A DNA stretch of 64,000 bases from Cytophagaceae bacterium (GCA_027486845.1 JAIXOL010000078.1:62001-126000); one strand, 5' to 3'; shown: positions 29,822 through 40,294, counted from the stretch's first letter. Numbers and translations: made by a program. The notes: generated by a model not told the origin, from the letters alone.

Positions 29822-30895
29822 TTATTCTTTTAAAACTATTCCGTTTGGTAAGCTTCCAACCGAAATATCTTTAGATTTTAAATGAGTGATTGCATCAATG
29901 ACCGAAACTGTATTTCCTTTTTGATTAACCACAAATGCCCTTTTCATATCTTTTGAAAAAGTAATTGCATGTGCATCATTGCCTGAAATAATTGTACCTT
30001 TTAAACTCCAAAGATTACTTTTTCGTTCAAAATAAGCAACTTTATTTTCCCCTGCTTGGCAAACCCATAGTTCATTAAGTGTTTGATTATAAGCGATTTG
30101 ACCAGGTGTAAACACCACATCTAAATAATCAATTACGGTTAAGGTTTTTGCATCAATGATATTTATAGTATGAGCAACTTTGTTCTCAACATAAATTTTA
30201 TCATCCACACCTGCCCAAACATTTGTTGGGAAAGCATCTACTTTTATGGTTTTTATAATAGCTTTCGTTTGAGAATTTATCACATATACAAAACTACTTT
30301 CACCTAAAGCAACAAAAACATATTTTCCGTCTTTTGAAAATACTACCTCACTTGGGTCTGCCCCGAGTACAATTTTGGTTTTTAAAACTCCATTTGTGGC
30401 ATTATAAATGAACATTTCGCCTGAATGAGTTGCACTTGCCGACCAAATTTCACTACCATCCACATTAAAAGCAGCATTGAAATTAGTATTCGGTAATGCT
30501 ATTTTCAATAATGTTGAACCTGTTTTTGTATCAATGACTGCAATTCCCCCTTTTTTGTCAGTAGCATTGTGTAGGGCTGCGTGTCCGAGCGTAAAATCAT
30601 GCTCAGGTGTTGCCACTACCAGCTTTTTGCCATCAGTCGACAGATTAATGTGATGAGGAAAACGACCAATCTCTGTCAATTGAATGATGTTTTTAACGCT
30701 TAATTCATTCAAATCTAAAACTGAAATCGTGTTGCTGCCTCCATTTACAACATAAGCTTTAGGATAATCTGTTTCTACTAATGGAACGAGTTCTTCAACA
30801 ACTTTTTTTGATTTACACGAAAATAAAATTCCTCCCCAAATCAAACTGCCACCAATAAAAGCAATTATTGAATAAAATTTCCTTTTCAAGACCAT
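29822..30895 (-). CDS. YncE-like beta-propeller lipoprotein (copy 1)
   Basis: AYVVNGGSNTISVLDL, SEVVFSKDGKYVFVALGE, AFVVNQKGNTVSVIDA blades; LFSCKSKK lipobox-like. Confidence 0.83.
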   Translation of the reverse strand: MVLKRKFYSIIAFIGGSLIWGGILFSCKSKKVVEELVPLVETDYPKAYVVNGGSNTISVLDLNELSVKNIIQLTEIGRFPHHINLSTDGKKLVVATPEHDFTLGHAALHNATDKKGGIAVIDTKTGSTLLKIALPNTNFNAAFNVDGSEIWSASATHSGEMFIYNATNGVLKTKIVLGADPSEVVFSKDGKYVFVALGESSFVYVINSQTKAIIKTIKVDAFPTNVWAGVDDKIYVENKVAHTINIIDAKTLTVIDYLDVVFTPGQIAYNQTLNELWVCQAGENKVAYFERKSNLWSLKGTIISGNDAHAITFSKDMKRAFVVNQKGNTVSVIDAITHLKSKDISVGSLPNGIVLKE

Positions 30896-30982
30896 TATTT
30901 TTGTTTTCTATTATTACAAAACGAATCTACTTAGTTTATCTATATATCAAGAATAAAATATATTGGTTTATGGTTTAGAAAA

Positions 30983-33229
30983 TTAAATTCTACCTCCAAG
31001 TTTGTAGCGGGTTCCGAAATAAATAACACGACCTACAACTGGACCCCATGCACTTCCTGCATCAAATCTACTTCCAAATGGATTATCTGGAGTGACAATT
31101 GGGTCTTTTTGACGGAAATTTGTTAAGTTTTCTCCACCAAGATAAATATCCCATCTTCTAAATGAACGACTTATTTGAGCATTAAGATTCACAAAAGCTG
31201 GGGCGTATTGTATCGGCATAGCTTCGTAACTTGTGTGAACATAAGCTGTTGATAAATTTGGAATTCTACGTTGGCCATTGTATTGTAATGTTATATCAAA
31301 TTTCCATTTATCAAAGGGTAGGGCATAGCCGGCATTAAACAAAATTCTATCTCTTGGTACAAACATTTTTTGCACCGTTATTTCTTGATTTAAAGATTTT
31401 CCAAGTGTTTGCCAAACATCTGAATAGCGATAAGCAACCTTCAACTCAAGTCGAGGAATTGGCATAAGATTTAGTTCAACTTGTGCTGAATTTGCATAAT
31501 TATTGCCTTGTGAATTATAAAAATATAAGAAATTTGGATGTTCGGTATCGCCAATTAATTGATTTTGGAAGCGAGTATGATATAAATCAATAATCAAATT
31601 AGATTTGCCAAAAGTTTTGGTTAAGCTTACGCCATAATTCCACGAAACCTCGGGTCTGATATTTTCTAAGATGCGTACTGTTCTTGAACTCACTAAATTT
31701 CCAAAATATTCGGCAAATGGGTTGGCAGTTCGAAAGCCTTTTCCTGCCGAAAGACGTAAGGCTGTATTTTCGGTTGCATTATATAATACGTGTAGGCGAG
31801 GCGTAAAAATCGTACCATAAAGATTATGGAAATCGAGCCTAGAACCTGCTACTGCGGTTAATTTTTCGAGGTTTTTATAGGTATATTCAAAAAAACCACC
31901 TTTTACTATTTCTTCTCTTTTGAAAATCAAGTCAGCAAATTTTTCATCGTAATTATCATATAAAAAACTTAATCCGGCTTTGTATGAATGATTGGTATTA
32001 CCAAAAATATCTTGATAAATCAAATTACCGTAAAGAGTTTGTTGTTTTCCATCATACGGTCGAAAACCGAACTGTGATTTTGAATCATGAAGGACGCCGT
32101 TAACTATTAATCCTAAGCCTCGATATGGTTTTGACTGATAAAGTTTGGCAGTTTTTGAAAAAAACTCAGCTCGATTTGTCGTATTAGAGAATCTATAAAT
32201 AAGGTTATCAAGCGATAAAGGATTTTTACTGATTTGACCGCCCAAACGTGTATCATAGAGGTATTTTACACCAAATTGAGCCACCATTTTATCAGATTCG
32301 TATTTCCAACGATTGATAAAATTAGCTTGCGTGTATTTTGGCAAGTCATAAAAATTATCGTTGTTTTTATCAATTGTGGTTTGCATCGTAGAGCCATGAG
32401 TAAGTAAGGCTACTGACCATTTGGGCTTAATTTCTGTTTTTTGTTTAAAAATATGTGCTAAATTTAGGTTTATTTCTCCACGTCCTAAGCTATTAACGTA
32501 GGTATTTAAGTAGACTTTCTCAGCCAAATCTGGTTTTTGAAGCTCAACATTGATTTGTCCTGTCATCGACTCATAACCATTCACTACCGAACCTGCACCT
32601 TTCCCAATGTCAATTGATTGAATCCATGTGCCAGGAATATAATTTAAGCCGAAAGTGGTTGCCAATCCTCTAATTGAGGGTATATTTTCCACGTTAGTTT
32701 GAACATAAGTTCCAGCCAAACCTAAAAGTTGGATTTGCTTTGCACCCGTAACTGCATCGGCATAACTGACTGAAACTGAGGCGTTTGTCTCGAAACTTTC
32801 AGAAAGGTTACAACAAGCAGCTTTTGCTAAAGCCTTTGAAGTTAAGATTTCAGTATGAATCGGTGAAAGTCTATCAATCGAGGTAGAACTGCTACGAACG
32901 ACTACTTCCTGCAATTGGTTTTCGGATTGAAGATAAACTCTTAAATCTGTTTCATTACTTATTTCTAGCGTATCAGATTTATAGCCTACAAAGCTGATAA
33001 TCAGTTTCTTAGACTTGGTACGTGCAATCGAAAATTTTCCTTCATTATCGGTTGTTGTTGCTATTTTTGTGCCAAGCCAGTTTACTGTCGCTCCAATGAT
33101 TGCTTCTTCTTTATTATTACTTTTATCTAAAACTACACCGTTTACGTTTTGGGCAAAGCATGTACTTCCTGTTATAAGTAGAAGCATGAGGAATTGCCAA
33201 TTTGTACTTTGTCGAATGTGATTCCTCAT
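30983..33229 (-). CDS. TonB-dependent receptor with CarboxypepD_reg-like domain and Cys-Cys plug motif
   Basis: N-terminal GVVLDKSNNKEEAIIGATVNWLGT; plug AACCNLSESFETNASVSVSYADAVTGAKQIQLLGL; barrel C-terminus ending in aromatic/hydrophobic residues. Confidence 0.92.
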   Translation of the reverse strand: MRNHIRQSTNWQFLMLLLITGSTCFAQNVNGVVLDKSNNKEEAIIGATVNWLGTKIATTTDNEGKFSIARTKSKKLIISFVGYKSDTLEISNETDLRVYLQSENQLQEVVVRSSSTSIDRLSPIHTEILTSKALAKAACCNLSESFETNASVSVSYADAVTGAKQIQLLGLAGTYVQTNVENIPSIRGLATTFGLNYIPGTWIQSIDIGKGAGSVVNGYESMTGQINVELQKPDLAEKVYLNTYVNSLGRGEINLNLAHIFKQKTEIKPKWSVALLTHGSTMQTTIDKNNDNFYDLPKYTQANFINRWKYESDKMVAQFGVKYLYDTRLGGQISKNPLSLDNLIYRFSNTTNRAEFFSKTAKLYQSKPYRGLGLIVNGVLHDSKSQFGFRPYDGKQQTLYGNLIYQDIFGNTNHSYKAGLSFLYDNYDEKFADLIFKREEIVKGGFFEYTYKNLEKLTAVAGSRLDFHNLYGTIFTPRLHVLYNATENTALRLSAGKGFRTANPFAEYFGNLVSSRTVRILENIRPEVSWNYGVSLTKTFGKSNLIIDLYHTRFQNQLIGDTEHPNFLYFYNSQGNNYANSAQVELNLMPIPRLELKVAYRYSDVWQTLGKSLNQEITVQKMFVPRDRILFNAGYALPFDKWKFDITLQYNGQRRIPNLSTAYVHTSYEAMPIQYAPAFVNLNAQISRSFRRWDIYLGGENLTNFRQKDPIVTPDNPFGSRFDAGSAWGPVVGRVIYFGTRYKLGGRI

Positions 33230-33230
33230 T

Positions 33231-34289
33231 TTATTGATTTTTTATGACAATTCCGTTTGGTTTTTGTCCAACCTGAACATCTTTGATTTTTGTATGACTA
33301 GTAGTATTAACTATTGAAACACTAAGGTTTTTTTGATTTGTTACATAAGCAAGTTTCCCATCTTTTGAGAAAGCAATTGCATGTGCATCTAAACCAGTTT
33401 GTATGCTGCCAGCCTTTTTCCATTTATTGTTTTCTCTCACAAAATAATATACAAAACTTTGACCTGCATTGCTCACCCACATTTCGTTTAATAATTGATT
33501 GTAAGCAACATAACCGGGTATAAAACCTAAATCAACAGTTTCTATAACCTCTAATTTATCGACATTAATTACACTGACTGTCTTTCCGACTTCATTATCG
33601 ACATACATATTTCCATCTGCTCCTGTCCAAGCTCCGACTGGTTCAGAACCCACAGCTATTGTTTTTATAACTTTTTTTGTTTGAATATCAATTACCGAAA
33701 CCGAATTACTGCCACCATTGGCTGCAAAAGCATATTTTTCGTTGGCCGAAAATGTTACTTCTGCTGGTTCTTTTCCGACTGCAATACTATTTTTTAGCAC
33801 CATTGATGTGGCATCAAATACCAAAGTTTTACCATCATGTTCCATTGATGTAGTCCAAATTTCAGTTCCATTTGGAGAGAAAATAGAATTATGATTTGGT
33901 TTAGACAGTTCTTTAGTTGAGAGTACTTTTCCAGTTTTTGCATCAACAATCAATATTTTTCCTCTTGTTTCATGTGTTTCTGTATGGCCTTCAGTTAAAT
34001 CAACTCCTGGAACGCCTATACTCAATTTTGTTCCATCTGGTGAGAGATAGATATGGTGAGGAAATACAACATCGTCCGCCATATTATGAGTTGCGTGCTT
34101 ACTTACAGTATGGTTAAGTTTGATTGTACTTGTTTGGTCACTACTTAAGTCAATGACCGAAATTGTTGTGCTTTCGCCATTGATAACAAAGGCAGACGGA
34201 GACGTAATATTTAGTAATGGCTGTGTCTCATCAGTCGAACAAGAAAAAGCTACAACTATTAGGAACAAGGATATTGCTATTTTTTTCAT
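33231..34289 (-). CDS. YncE-like beta-propeller lipoprotein (copy 2, paralogue of 29822-30895)
   Basis: AFVINGESTTISVIDLS, AEVTFSANEKYAFAANGGSNSVSVIDIQTKKVIKTI blades; VAFSCSTDE lipobox. Confidence 0.85.
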   Translation of the reverse strand: MKKIAISLFLIVVAFSCSTDETQPLLNITSPSAFVINGESTTISVIDLSSDQTSTIKLNHTVSKHATHNMADDVVFPHHIYLSPDGTKLSIGVPGVDLTEGHTETHETRGKILIVDAKTGKVLSTKELSKPNHNSIFSPNGTEIWTTSMEHDGKTLVFDATSMVLKNSIAVGKEPAEVTFSANEKYAFAANGGSNSVSVIDIQTKKVIKTIAVGSEPVGAWTGADGNMYVDNEVGKTVSVINVDKLEVIETVDLGFIPGYVAYNQLLNEMWVSNAGQSFVYYFVRENNKWKKAGSIQTGLDAHAIAFSKDGKLAYVTNQKNLSVSIVNTTSHTKIKDVQVGQKPNGIVIKNQ

Positions 34290-34340
34290 ATTTAATATTT
34301 TTTGATGAGGAATAATCCCTTGATTATTAGTCGATTAAGT

Positions 34341-34901
34341 TTACATATTTTCAAAATCGAAAACGATGCTTAAATATTCCCAAGTCATCTTGATTGTGCC
34401 TTTCTTCATATTTTTCGCAATTATTTCATAAGTAAGGGCTTCTGTTAACTCTTTATTTTTCTTAGGTTTAACTATTATTCGGATAACATCATTTTCGGCT
34501 TTATAATCGTCGGCTAGATGCATATCCCAAGTTTTGCTTAAAATCACCGTCCATTTATCTTTATTTGGAATAGTAAAGAAACCATACTTGCCTTTTGGTA
34601 GGTGTTTGCCTTCAATCATGATATCTTTAGAGAAATCAATCCATGTAGCTTTGTGAGCTCCTGTTGACCAAACTTGGTTATATGCAACTAAACCATTCCA
34701 AATATTGCGACCACGTACACTAGGTGAACCGTATTCAATATGTACGTGATTATCACCTATCATTTCCATTTTTACCATTTTTGGGCTTTTCGGCTTTGTC
34801 GCTATTGTGTTGGTGTCAACTTTTAGTTGATGATTTTCATGTTGAGCGAAAGAAACAATTGCTGAAAGTAGACAAAAAGTGATTGTTGATATTTTTTTCA
34901 T
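34341..34901 (-). CDS. DUF2911 domain-containing secreted protein
   Basis: IEYGSPSVRGRNIWNGLVAYNQVWSTGAHKATWIDFSKDIMIEGKHLPKGKYGFFTIP. Confidence 0.87.
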   Translation of the reverse strand: MKKISTITFCLLSAIVSFAQHENHQLKVDTNTIATKPKSPKMVKMEMIGDNHVHIEYGSPSVRGRNIWNGLVAYNQVWSTGAHKATWIDFSKDIMIEGKHLPKGKYGFFTIPNKDKWTVILSKTWDMHLADDYKAENDVIRIIVKPKKNKELTEALTYEIIAKNMKKGTIKMTWEYLSIVFDFENM

Positions 34902-34907
34902 CTTATT

Positions 34908-35651
34908 TTAATTTTTATTTGAAATTGTCTTTTGGCTTATAAAAAACAAGGTAAAACCACTGATGATTGTAAATAACCCAAATATAGAAAAAGCTCTGAG
35001 TAGCCAATTCGAAATATTATCACGGCTCTGATAATCCATTGTGTGAAGCATCCATAAGAAATCGAATATTCTCCATTTACTATTTCTAAATTTTTGCACC
35101 GTTCCGAGTTCACTTGCCACATAAACAGTAGTGTTTGTTGGATGTGAAAACGTAATAGCAAAAGCGGGTAGAGGTTGCTCTCGGTATTCATGATGTCCAT
35201 TTGTATTTGTTAAATATTCGACAGACTTTACTGGAGTATCATTCGTGAAATTTTTCTTGGCAATTTCAATTGCCTCTTCTTTGCTTAAAGCTGTTCGTAA
35301 CTCACCAGTTTTAGCATTGGCCAATTGTGTTTTTTTGCCTCTATCATGCTCTTTTGAGTAGGTAATTTGATAAAATGGACGATTCAGAATTTGTATCAGT
35401 CGAATATCAAAAAGGAAATTTATCGAATCCCTTAACTTAATTTGGTCGATTATTTCTTTTGGATTTACAAGGTCTATATCTGCACTAACTGGATGAATAT
35501 GTGCTTTTTGGTGGTCGCCGTGTACCTCATCCATATCTGACCAACTAAAGTACAGTCCTCCGATTGTCCATAAAAAAAATTGGATACCTAAGATTACACC
35601 CATCCAACGGTGTGTTTTTCTGATTTTTCGCTGAAATACTCCTTTTTTCAT
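34908..35651 (-). CDS. PepSY-associated TM helix protein
   Basis: KTHRWMGVILGIQFFLWTIGGLYFSWSD; His-rich HGDHQKAHIHP; C-terminal LHTMDYQSRDNISNWLLRAFSIFGLFTIISGFTLFF. Confidence 0.8.
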   Translation of the reverse strand: MKKGVFQRKIRKTHRWMGVILGIQFFLWTIGGLYFSWSDMDEVHGDHQKAHIHPVSADIDLVNPKEIIDQIKLRDSINFLFDIRLIQILNRPFYQITYSKEHDRGKKTQLANAKTGELRTALSKEEAIEIAKKNFTNDTPVKSVEYLTNTNGHHEYREQPLPAFAITFSHPTNTTVYVASELGTVQKFRNSKWRIFDFLWMLHTMDYQSRDNISNWLLRAFSIFGLFTIISGFTLFFISQKTISNKN

Positions 35652-35657
35652 GTTTTT

Positions 35658-36395
35658 TTAGATAATAATCATCAAAATCGCCATCCCGACCATTAATAAA
35701 TCCTCAATAATTGTAACCGTACTCATTGGTAAATTAAAAACTGTTCCTAAGCAAGCACACCGAATTTTTCGCTTATCGACAACACTTTGTATAACTCCAA
35801 TCGTACTGAACCCCATAATTATTACTGTAGCCCAATTCGTAAATGTGGGTTGAAATGCTGTCAAATAAGCTAAACCCAAGCCTAATTCAATGAATGGATA
35901 AACGAATCCATAAGTAGGAACTTTCATTGCTAATAAATCATACATAGCATAACTTTCGGCAAAAGCTTTTAGATTTAGAAACTTAAAAAATGAAAATACA
36001 ATAAAAAAGCCCGCCATGAAATTATTCATAAAGTGCATCCAACTAAAATGTTCGGTTTCAAAAATATTGCTATGAAAAGCTTTAATTATTGAAACACCCG
36101 TAATGAACGAAAATATTAATAGAAGTGGGCGATAAGTCTCAAACCAAGTTTTTGCAACTTCTTCTTTAATAAGCGTTGGTGTTGTTGTTTTTTCATTCAC
36201 CCCATATTTTGGATATGGCTTAACAAGTTCTTGAAATTTTTTTAGAGGAATATTCTTTTCCATTACAACAGTTGCCGTATTGGTTGTTTTATCAACAACT
36301 ACGGATTTGACACCTTCAACTCCTGAAAATAAATGCTGAATCTTATATTCACAGGCTTCGCAAGTCATTCCTGTTACTTCAAATGTATGTGTCAT
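35658..36395 (-). CDS. Fusion of HMA domain and MauE/DoxX-like membrane domain
   Basis: MTHTFEVTGMTCEACEYKIQHLF (CxxC), then multi-TM segment with RCACLGTVFNLPMSTVTIIEDLLM. Confidence 0.85.
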   Translation of the reverse strand: MTHTFEVTGMTCEACEYKIQHLFSGVEGVKSVVVDKTTNTATVVMEKNIPLKKFQELVKPYPKYGVNEKTTTPTLIKEEVAKTWFETYRPLLLIFSFITGVSIIKAFHSNIFETEHFSWMHFMNNFMAGFFIVFSFFKFLNLKAFAESYAMYDLLAMKVPTYGFVYPFIELGLGLAYLTAFQPTFTNWATVIIMGFSTIGVIQSVVDKRKIRCACLGTVFNLPMSTVTIIEDLLMVGMAILMIII

Positions 36396-36584
36396 AATAA
36401 TTGTTTGTTAATGAAGTTTAACGATTTTACGCTAACATACTTGATAATTATGTAGGTAATTTAGCCTAAGAATTACCACTTTTATTTGCATAGAAGCGTA
36501 ATATTGAATATCTTATTTGATGTTCAAAAATGAAATTTGCAAGATTTATGATAAAAACTTGTAAAAAAAAGACAGAATTTTATC

Positions 36585-37016
36585 TCAAATCAAGAAGGAT
36601 TGGATGAAAATCAAGATGGTTCGACCATCAGAAGGGGGAGAAGATGAATTGTTTTTGGAAGAAATATTATCTAAAATTTCTTCTACGATTGTTTTTAAAA
36701 ATGAATATACTAAAGTTTTTGTCCAATCTAAGCCAATTTGAACAAATTTAGCTAGACCTTGAGAAGCCGATGAAGAATAATCAATATTTTCGTATTTTTC
36801 TTTCTCAGTACAGCACTTAGATTTTTTTACGGTAGTTTTCTGCGGAGAAGAATCTTTTTGAGAAGTTTTATTGCAGCAAGCACTGCCAATTTTGTGTAAA
36901 GAAGTTTGTTTACCTTTTACTGTGCATGAATGTTCAACCAAACCAAAGCCAGTACTACTTAGTAGCACTACTATTGCCATCATCACATTAAATATGCGGA
37001 ATATAGCCTTTTTCAT
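36585..37016 (-). CDS. HYC_CC_PP-like Cys-rich secreted protein
   Basis: VEHSCTVKGKQTSLHKIGSACCNK...KKSKCCTEKEKYENID...SSPPSD; start moved to MKKAIFRIFN. Confidence 0.75.
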   Translation of the reverse strand: MKKAIFRIFNVMMAIVVLLSSTGFGLVEHSCTVKGKQTSLHKIGSACCNKTSQKDSSPQKTTVKKSKCCTEKEKYENIDYSSSASQGLAKFVQIGLDWTKTLVYSFLKTIVEEILDNISSKNNSSSPPSDGRTILIFIQSFLI

Positions 37017-37037
37017 TGACTTGATTGAAATAAAGTA

Positions 37038-37045
37038 CAAATGTA
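37038..37045 (-). promoter_or_regulatory. -7 promoter element TACATTTG (minus strand) for the 29.4-37.0 kb gene cluster
   Basis: Minus-strand TTG-N21-TACATTTG just upstream of the ATG at 37016. Confidence 0.5.
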
Positions 37046-37084
37046 AAAATTAATAAACCAAATTAGCAAGAAAAAGTTCATGAT

Positions 37085-37426
37085 TTAAGCCAAAAGACTC
37101 CCATTAGGTACTTTTTGTTGTGGTTCGGATAAAACTACTTCGCCATTTTCTAAAATAAAACCAGTAGTAAGTACTTCCGACATAAAATCGGCGATTTGAC
37201 GTGGCGGAAAATTCGTCACACAAATTACTTGTTTACCGAGTAATTGTTGCTTTGTATAAAGTTTTGTTATCTGTGCAGAAGAGCGTTTGATTCCGATTTC
37301 GATTCCGAAATCAATCATTAGTTTGAAAGCTGGTTTACGTGCCTTGGGAAAATCATTTACTTCGATAATAGTTCCAGCACGGAGTTCTACTTTTTCAAAA
37401 TCTTTCCACGTGATAGTTTCGCTCAT
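37085..37426 (-). CDS. tRNA-binding domain protein, CsaA-like
   Basis: DFEKVELRAGTIIEVNDFPKARKPAFKLMIDFG, QVICVTNFPPRQIADFMSEVLTTGF. Confidence 0.92.
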   Translation of the reverse strand: MSETITWKDFEKVELRAGTIIEVNDFPKARKPAFKLMIDFGIEIGIKRSSAQITKLYTKQQLLGKQVICVTNFPPRQIADFMSEVLTTGFILENGEVVLSEPQQKVPNGSLLA

Positions 37427-37433
37427 TTTTATT

Positions 37434-37500
37434 GATATTAGATGTTCGAGTTTTGATGCTTTGAGAAACTAAAATTCGAACATCAAAACCCAAACATAAA
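37434..37500. repeat. Heptad-repeat inverted element between fumC and csaA-like gene
   Basis: gatatta gatgttc gagtttt gatgctt / aactaaa attcgaa catcaaa acccaaa; 13/14 stem 37441-37454/37471-37484. Confidence 0.7.
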
Positions 37501-37504
37501 TGGT

Positions 37505-38905
37505 TTATTTCAAACTTCCCACCATATCTTCTGGTTTTACCCAAGCATCAAATTCTTCTGCTGTTAAATAACCCAAGTTAATGGCTGTTTCTTTCAAAGT
37601 TGAACCATTTCTATGGGCAGTTTGAGCAATTTCTGCCGATTTATAATAACCAATTTTTGTATTTAATGCTGTTACAAGCATTAAAGAGTTATTTACATGC
37701 TTCTTGATATTCTCTTCGATTGGAGCTAAACCAATAGCACATTTATCATTAAATGAAACACAACCTTCGCCAATCAAACGTGCTGAATGCAAAAAGTTAA
37801 AAATCATAACAGGCTTAAATACATTTAGTTCAAAGTGCCCCATTGCACCTCCAAAATTGATAGCAACATCATTTCCCATTACTTGTGCTGCAATCATGGT
37901 GAGGGCTTCGCACTGAGTTGGATTTACCTTTCCAGGCATGATTGATGAACCTGGTTCGTTGTCTGGAATAAACAATTCGCCTATACCAGCACGTGGACCA
38001 GATGAAAGCATACGAACATCGTTAGCGATTTTCATCAAACTTGCTGCTACTGTTTTCAATGCCCCGTGTGCTTCCACAATAGCGTCATGAGCTGCCAAAG
38101 CCTCAAATTTATTTTCGGCTGTGATAAATGGAAGACCAGTCAAGTCAGCAATTTGTTTTGCTACATTTTCCGAATAACCTTCTGGTGTATTGATTCCCGT
38201 ACCAACGGCAGTTCCACCAAGAGCTAATTCAGAGAGGTGTTCTAAAGTGTTTTTGATGGCTTTCAAACCATGATTTAACTGAGAAACATATCCCGAAAAC
38301 TCTTGTCCAACTGTCAAAGGAGTTGCATCCATGAAATGAGTACGACCGATTTTTACAACGTGCATAAACTCAGCCGATTTTGTAGCTAAAGTGTCACGCA
38401 GTTTTTCAACACCCGGAATTGTCACTTCCATCAACATTTTATACGCAGCAATGTGCATGGCTGTTGGGAATGTATCATTCGAAGATTGGGATTTATTTAC
38501 ATCATCATTTGGGTGCAAATACTTTTGTTTGTCAGATAAATCTCCACCTTGCAATACGTGACCTCTATAAGCAATTACCTCATTGCAGTTCATATTAGAT
38601 TGTGTGCCCGAGCCAGTTTGCCAAACAACCAAAGGAAATTGGTCATCCAATTTCCCTGCCAAAATCTCATTACATACAGTTCCAATCAAATCAGCTTTTT
38701 CCTTTGGTAAAACTCCTAATTCGTTATTGGCCAAAGCTGCTCCATGTTTTAAATAAGCAAATGCCTTAATAATTTCTTTTGGCATTTTGTTTATATCTTG
38801 AGCTATTTTAAAGTTTTCGATTGAGCGTTGAGTTTGAGCTCCCCAATATACATCAGCAGGTACCTGTACCTCGCCCATCGTATCTTTTTCTATTCTGTAT
38901 TGCAT
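37505..38905 (-). CDS. fumC: Fumarate hydratase class II
   Basis: [43 protein letters not shown] motifs. Confidence 0.96.
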   Translation of the reverse strand: MQYRIEKDTMGEVQVPADVYWGAQTQRSIENFKIAQDINKMPKEIIKAFAYLKHGAALANNELGVLPKEKADLIGTVCNEILAGKLDDQFPLVVWQTGSGTQSNMNCNEVIAYRGHVLQGGDLSDKQKYLHPNDDVNKSQSSNDTFPTAMHIAAYKMLMEVTIPGVEKLRDTLATKSAEFMHVVKIGRTHFMDATPLTVGQEFSGYVSQLNHGLKAIKNTLEHLSELALGGTAVGTGINTPEGYSENVAKQIADLTGLPFITAENKFEALAAHDAIVEAHGALKTVAASLMKIANDVRMLSSGPRAGIGELFIPDNEPGSSIMPGKVNPTQCEALTMIAAQVMGNDVAINFGGAMGHFELNVFKPVMIFNFLHSARLIGEGCVSFNDKCAIGLAPIEENIKKHVNNSLMLVTALNTKIGYYKSAEIAQTAHRNGSTLKETAINLGYLTAEEFDAWVKPEDMVGSLK

Positions 38906-39012
38906 GATTTATTGTTAATTATGAATAAGAGTGTTTTGAAAATTAATCAATATGCAAAATTAACTTAGAATTGAATATAGTTTTGAAAAACTGTATTTTT
39001 TTTACATTTTAA

Positions 39013-39044
39013 ATAAAAAAAAAGCACGGTATAAGCCGTGCTTT
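39013..39044 (-). terminator. Rho-independent terminator for apaG (minus strand)
   Basis: Minus strand aaagcacgg-cttata-ccgtgctttttttttt. Confidence 0.85.
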
Positions 39045-39059
39045 GAATTGTATCTATTT

Positions 39060-39449
39060 TTAGTTTAGTCGGTAAGGAACAATCAGGTTAAACTCTGGAA
39101 TTTCTACGTAAAACTGTTTACCATCAATCATTCGTTCCATGAGATAGCTACCCATCATTTTGCCAATTGTAGTTTTTAGATTGCAACCTGAAACATATTC
39201 ATGAATTTCGCTTGGTTCTAAAACTGGCTGTACTCCAATAATGCCTTCACCTTCTACTTCTCTTACGGTGCCATTAGTATCAAAAATGAACCATTGTCGA
39301 CGTAACAATTGAATGGTGTTTTCGCTGTTATTTTCGATACAAATTCGATATGTAAAAACAAAATGTTCTTGAAGCGGGTTCGAATACGAAGGCTGATATT
39401 CCGTTTTTACTGTTACTTTAACACCAGCAGTTACGGCGGTTGTTGTCAT
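39060..39449 (-). CDS. apaG: ApaG-family protein
   Basis: FVFTYRICIENNSENTIQLLRRQWFIFDTNGTVREVEGEGIIGVQPVLEPSEIHEYVSGCNLKTTIGKMMGSY. Confidence 0.95.
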   Translation of the reverse strand: MTTTAVTAGVKVTVKTEYQPSYSNPLQEHFVFTYRICIENNSENTIQLLRRQWFIFDTNGTVREVEGEGIIGVQPVLEPSEIHEYVSGCNLKTTIGKMMGSYLMERMIDGKQFYVEIPEFNLIVPYRLN

Positions 39450-39628
39450 AATGTTTTTGTATAGGTTTTATAATTATACAGGGTTTATTTCGCAAGTTAA
39501 AAATTAAATGATATTTAATTGTATTAAATTTGCTCAAACTTGTTTAAAGGATACATAAAAGTGTGTTTTTATTGATTTAATTAAGTAAAAATACAAAAAA
39601 TATTCAAATCATCTTATTTTTTTATTGT

Positions 39629-40294
39629 ATGGATGTAAAAATTGAAAAAAGCTGGAATTTTAGATTAAGAAAAGAATTTGAAAAGCCTTATTTTGAAAGT
39701 TTAATGGCTTTTGTAAAGGATGCCTTTAAGACTACCGTATGTTATCCGCCTGTAGGTTTGATTTTTAATGCCTTCGATAGGTGTTCATTTGAAAAAACAG
39801 GAATCGTTATTTTAGGTCAAGACCCTTATCATGGTCCTCGTCAAGCCAACGGGTTAAGTTTTTCAGTCAATGATGGTGTTACATTTCCTCCATCATTAAT
39901 CAATATTTTCAAAGAACTGAATAACGATTTAGGTGTGCCTTTTCCCAAAAGTGGAAATCTTGAGCGGTGGGCTGAACAAGGTGTTCTTTTATTAAATTCA
40001 ACATTGACAGTTCAGGCATCGAGTGCAGGTTCGCATCAAAATAAGGGCTGGGAGCAGTTTACTGATGCCGTAATCCGATGTATTAATGATGAGAAAGAAA
40101 GTGTAGTGTTTTTGCTTTGGGGGAAGTATGCTCAAGATAAAGGTAAGATAATTGATACTTCCAAGCATTTCGTACTGAAATCAAAGCACCCATCGCCAAT
40201 GTCGGCTAATTTTGGAGGTTGGTTTGGAAATAAACACTTTAGTCAAGCCAATAATTATTTAAGAAGTAAGGGATTAGCGGAGATTGAGTGGTAG
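39629..40294 (+). CDS. ung: Uracil-DNA glycosylase
   Basis: VILGQDPYHGPRQANGLSFSV, GVLLLNSTLTV, KSKHPSPMSA motifs. Confidence 0.96.
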   Translation: MDVKIEKSWNFRLRKEFEKPYFESLMAFVKDAFKTTVCYPPVGLIFNAFDRCSFEKTGIVILGQDPYHGPRQANGLSFSVNDGVTFPPSLINIFKELNNDLGVPFPKSGNLERWAEQGVLLLNSTLTVQASSAGSHQNKGWEQFTDAVIRCINDEKESVVFLLWGKYAQDKGKIIDTSKHFVLKSKHPSPMSANFGGWFGNKHFSQANNYLRSKGLAEIEW

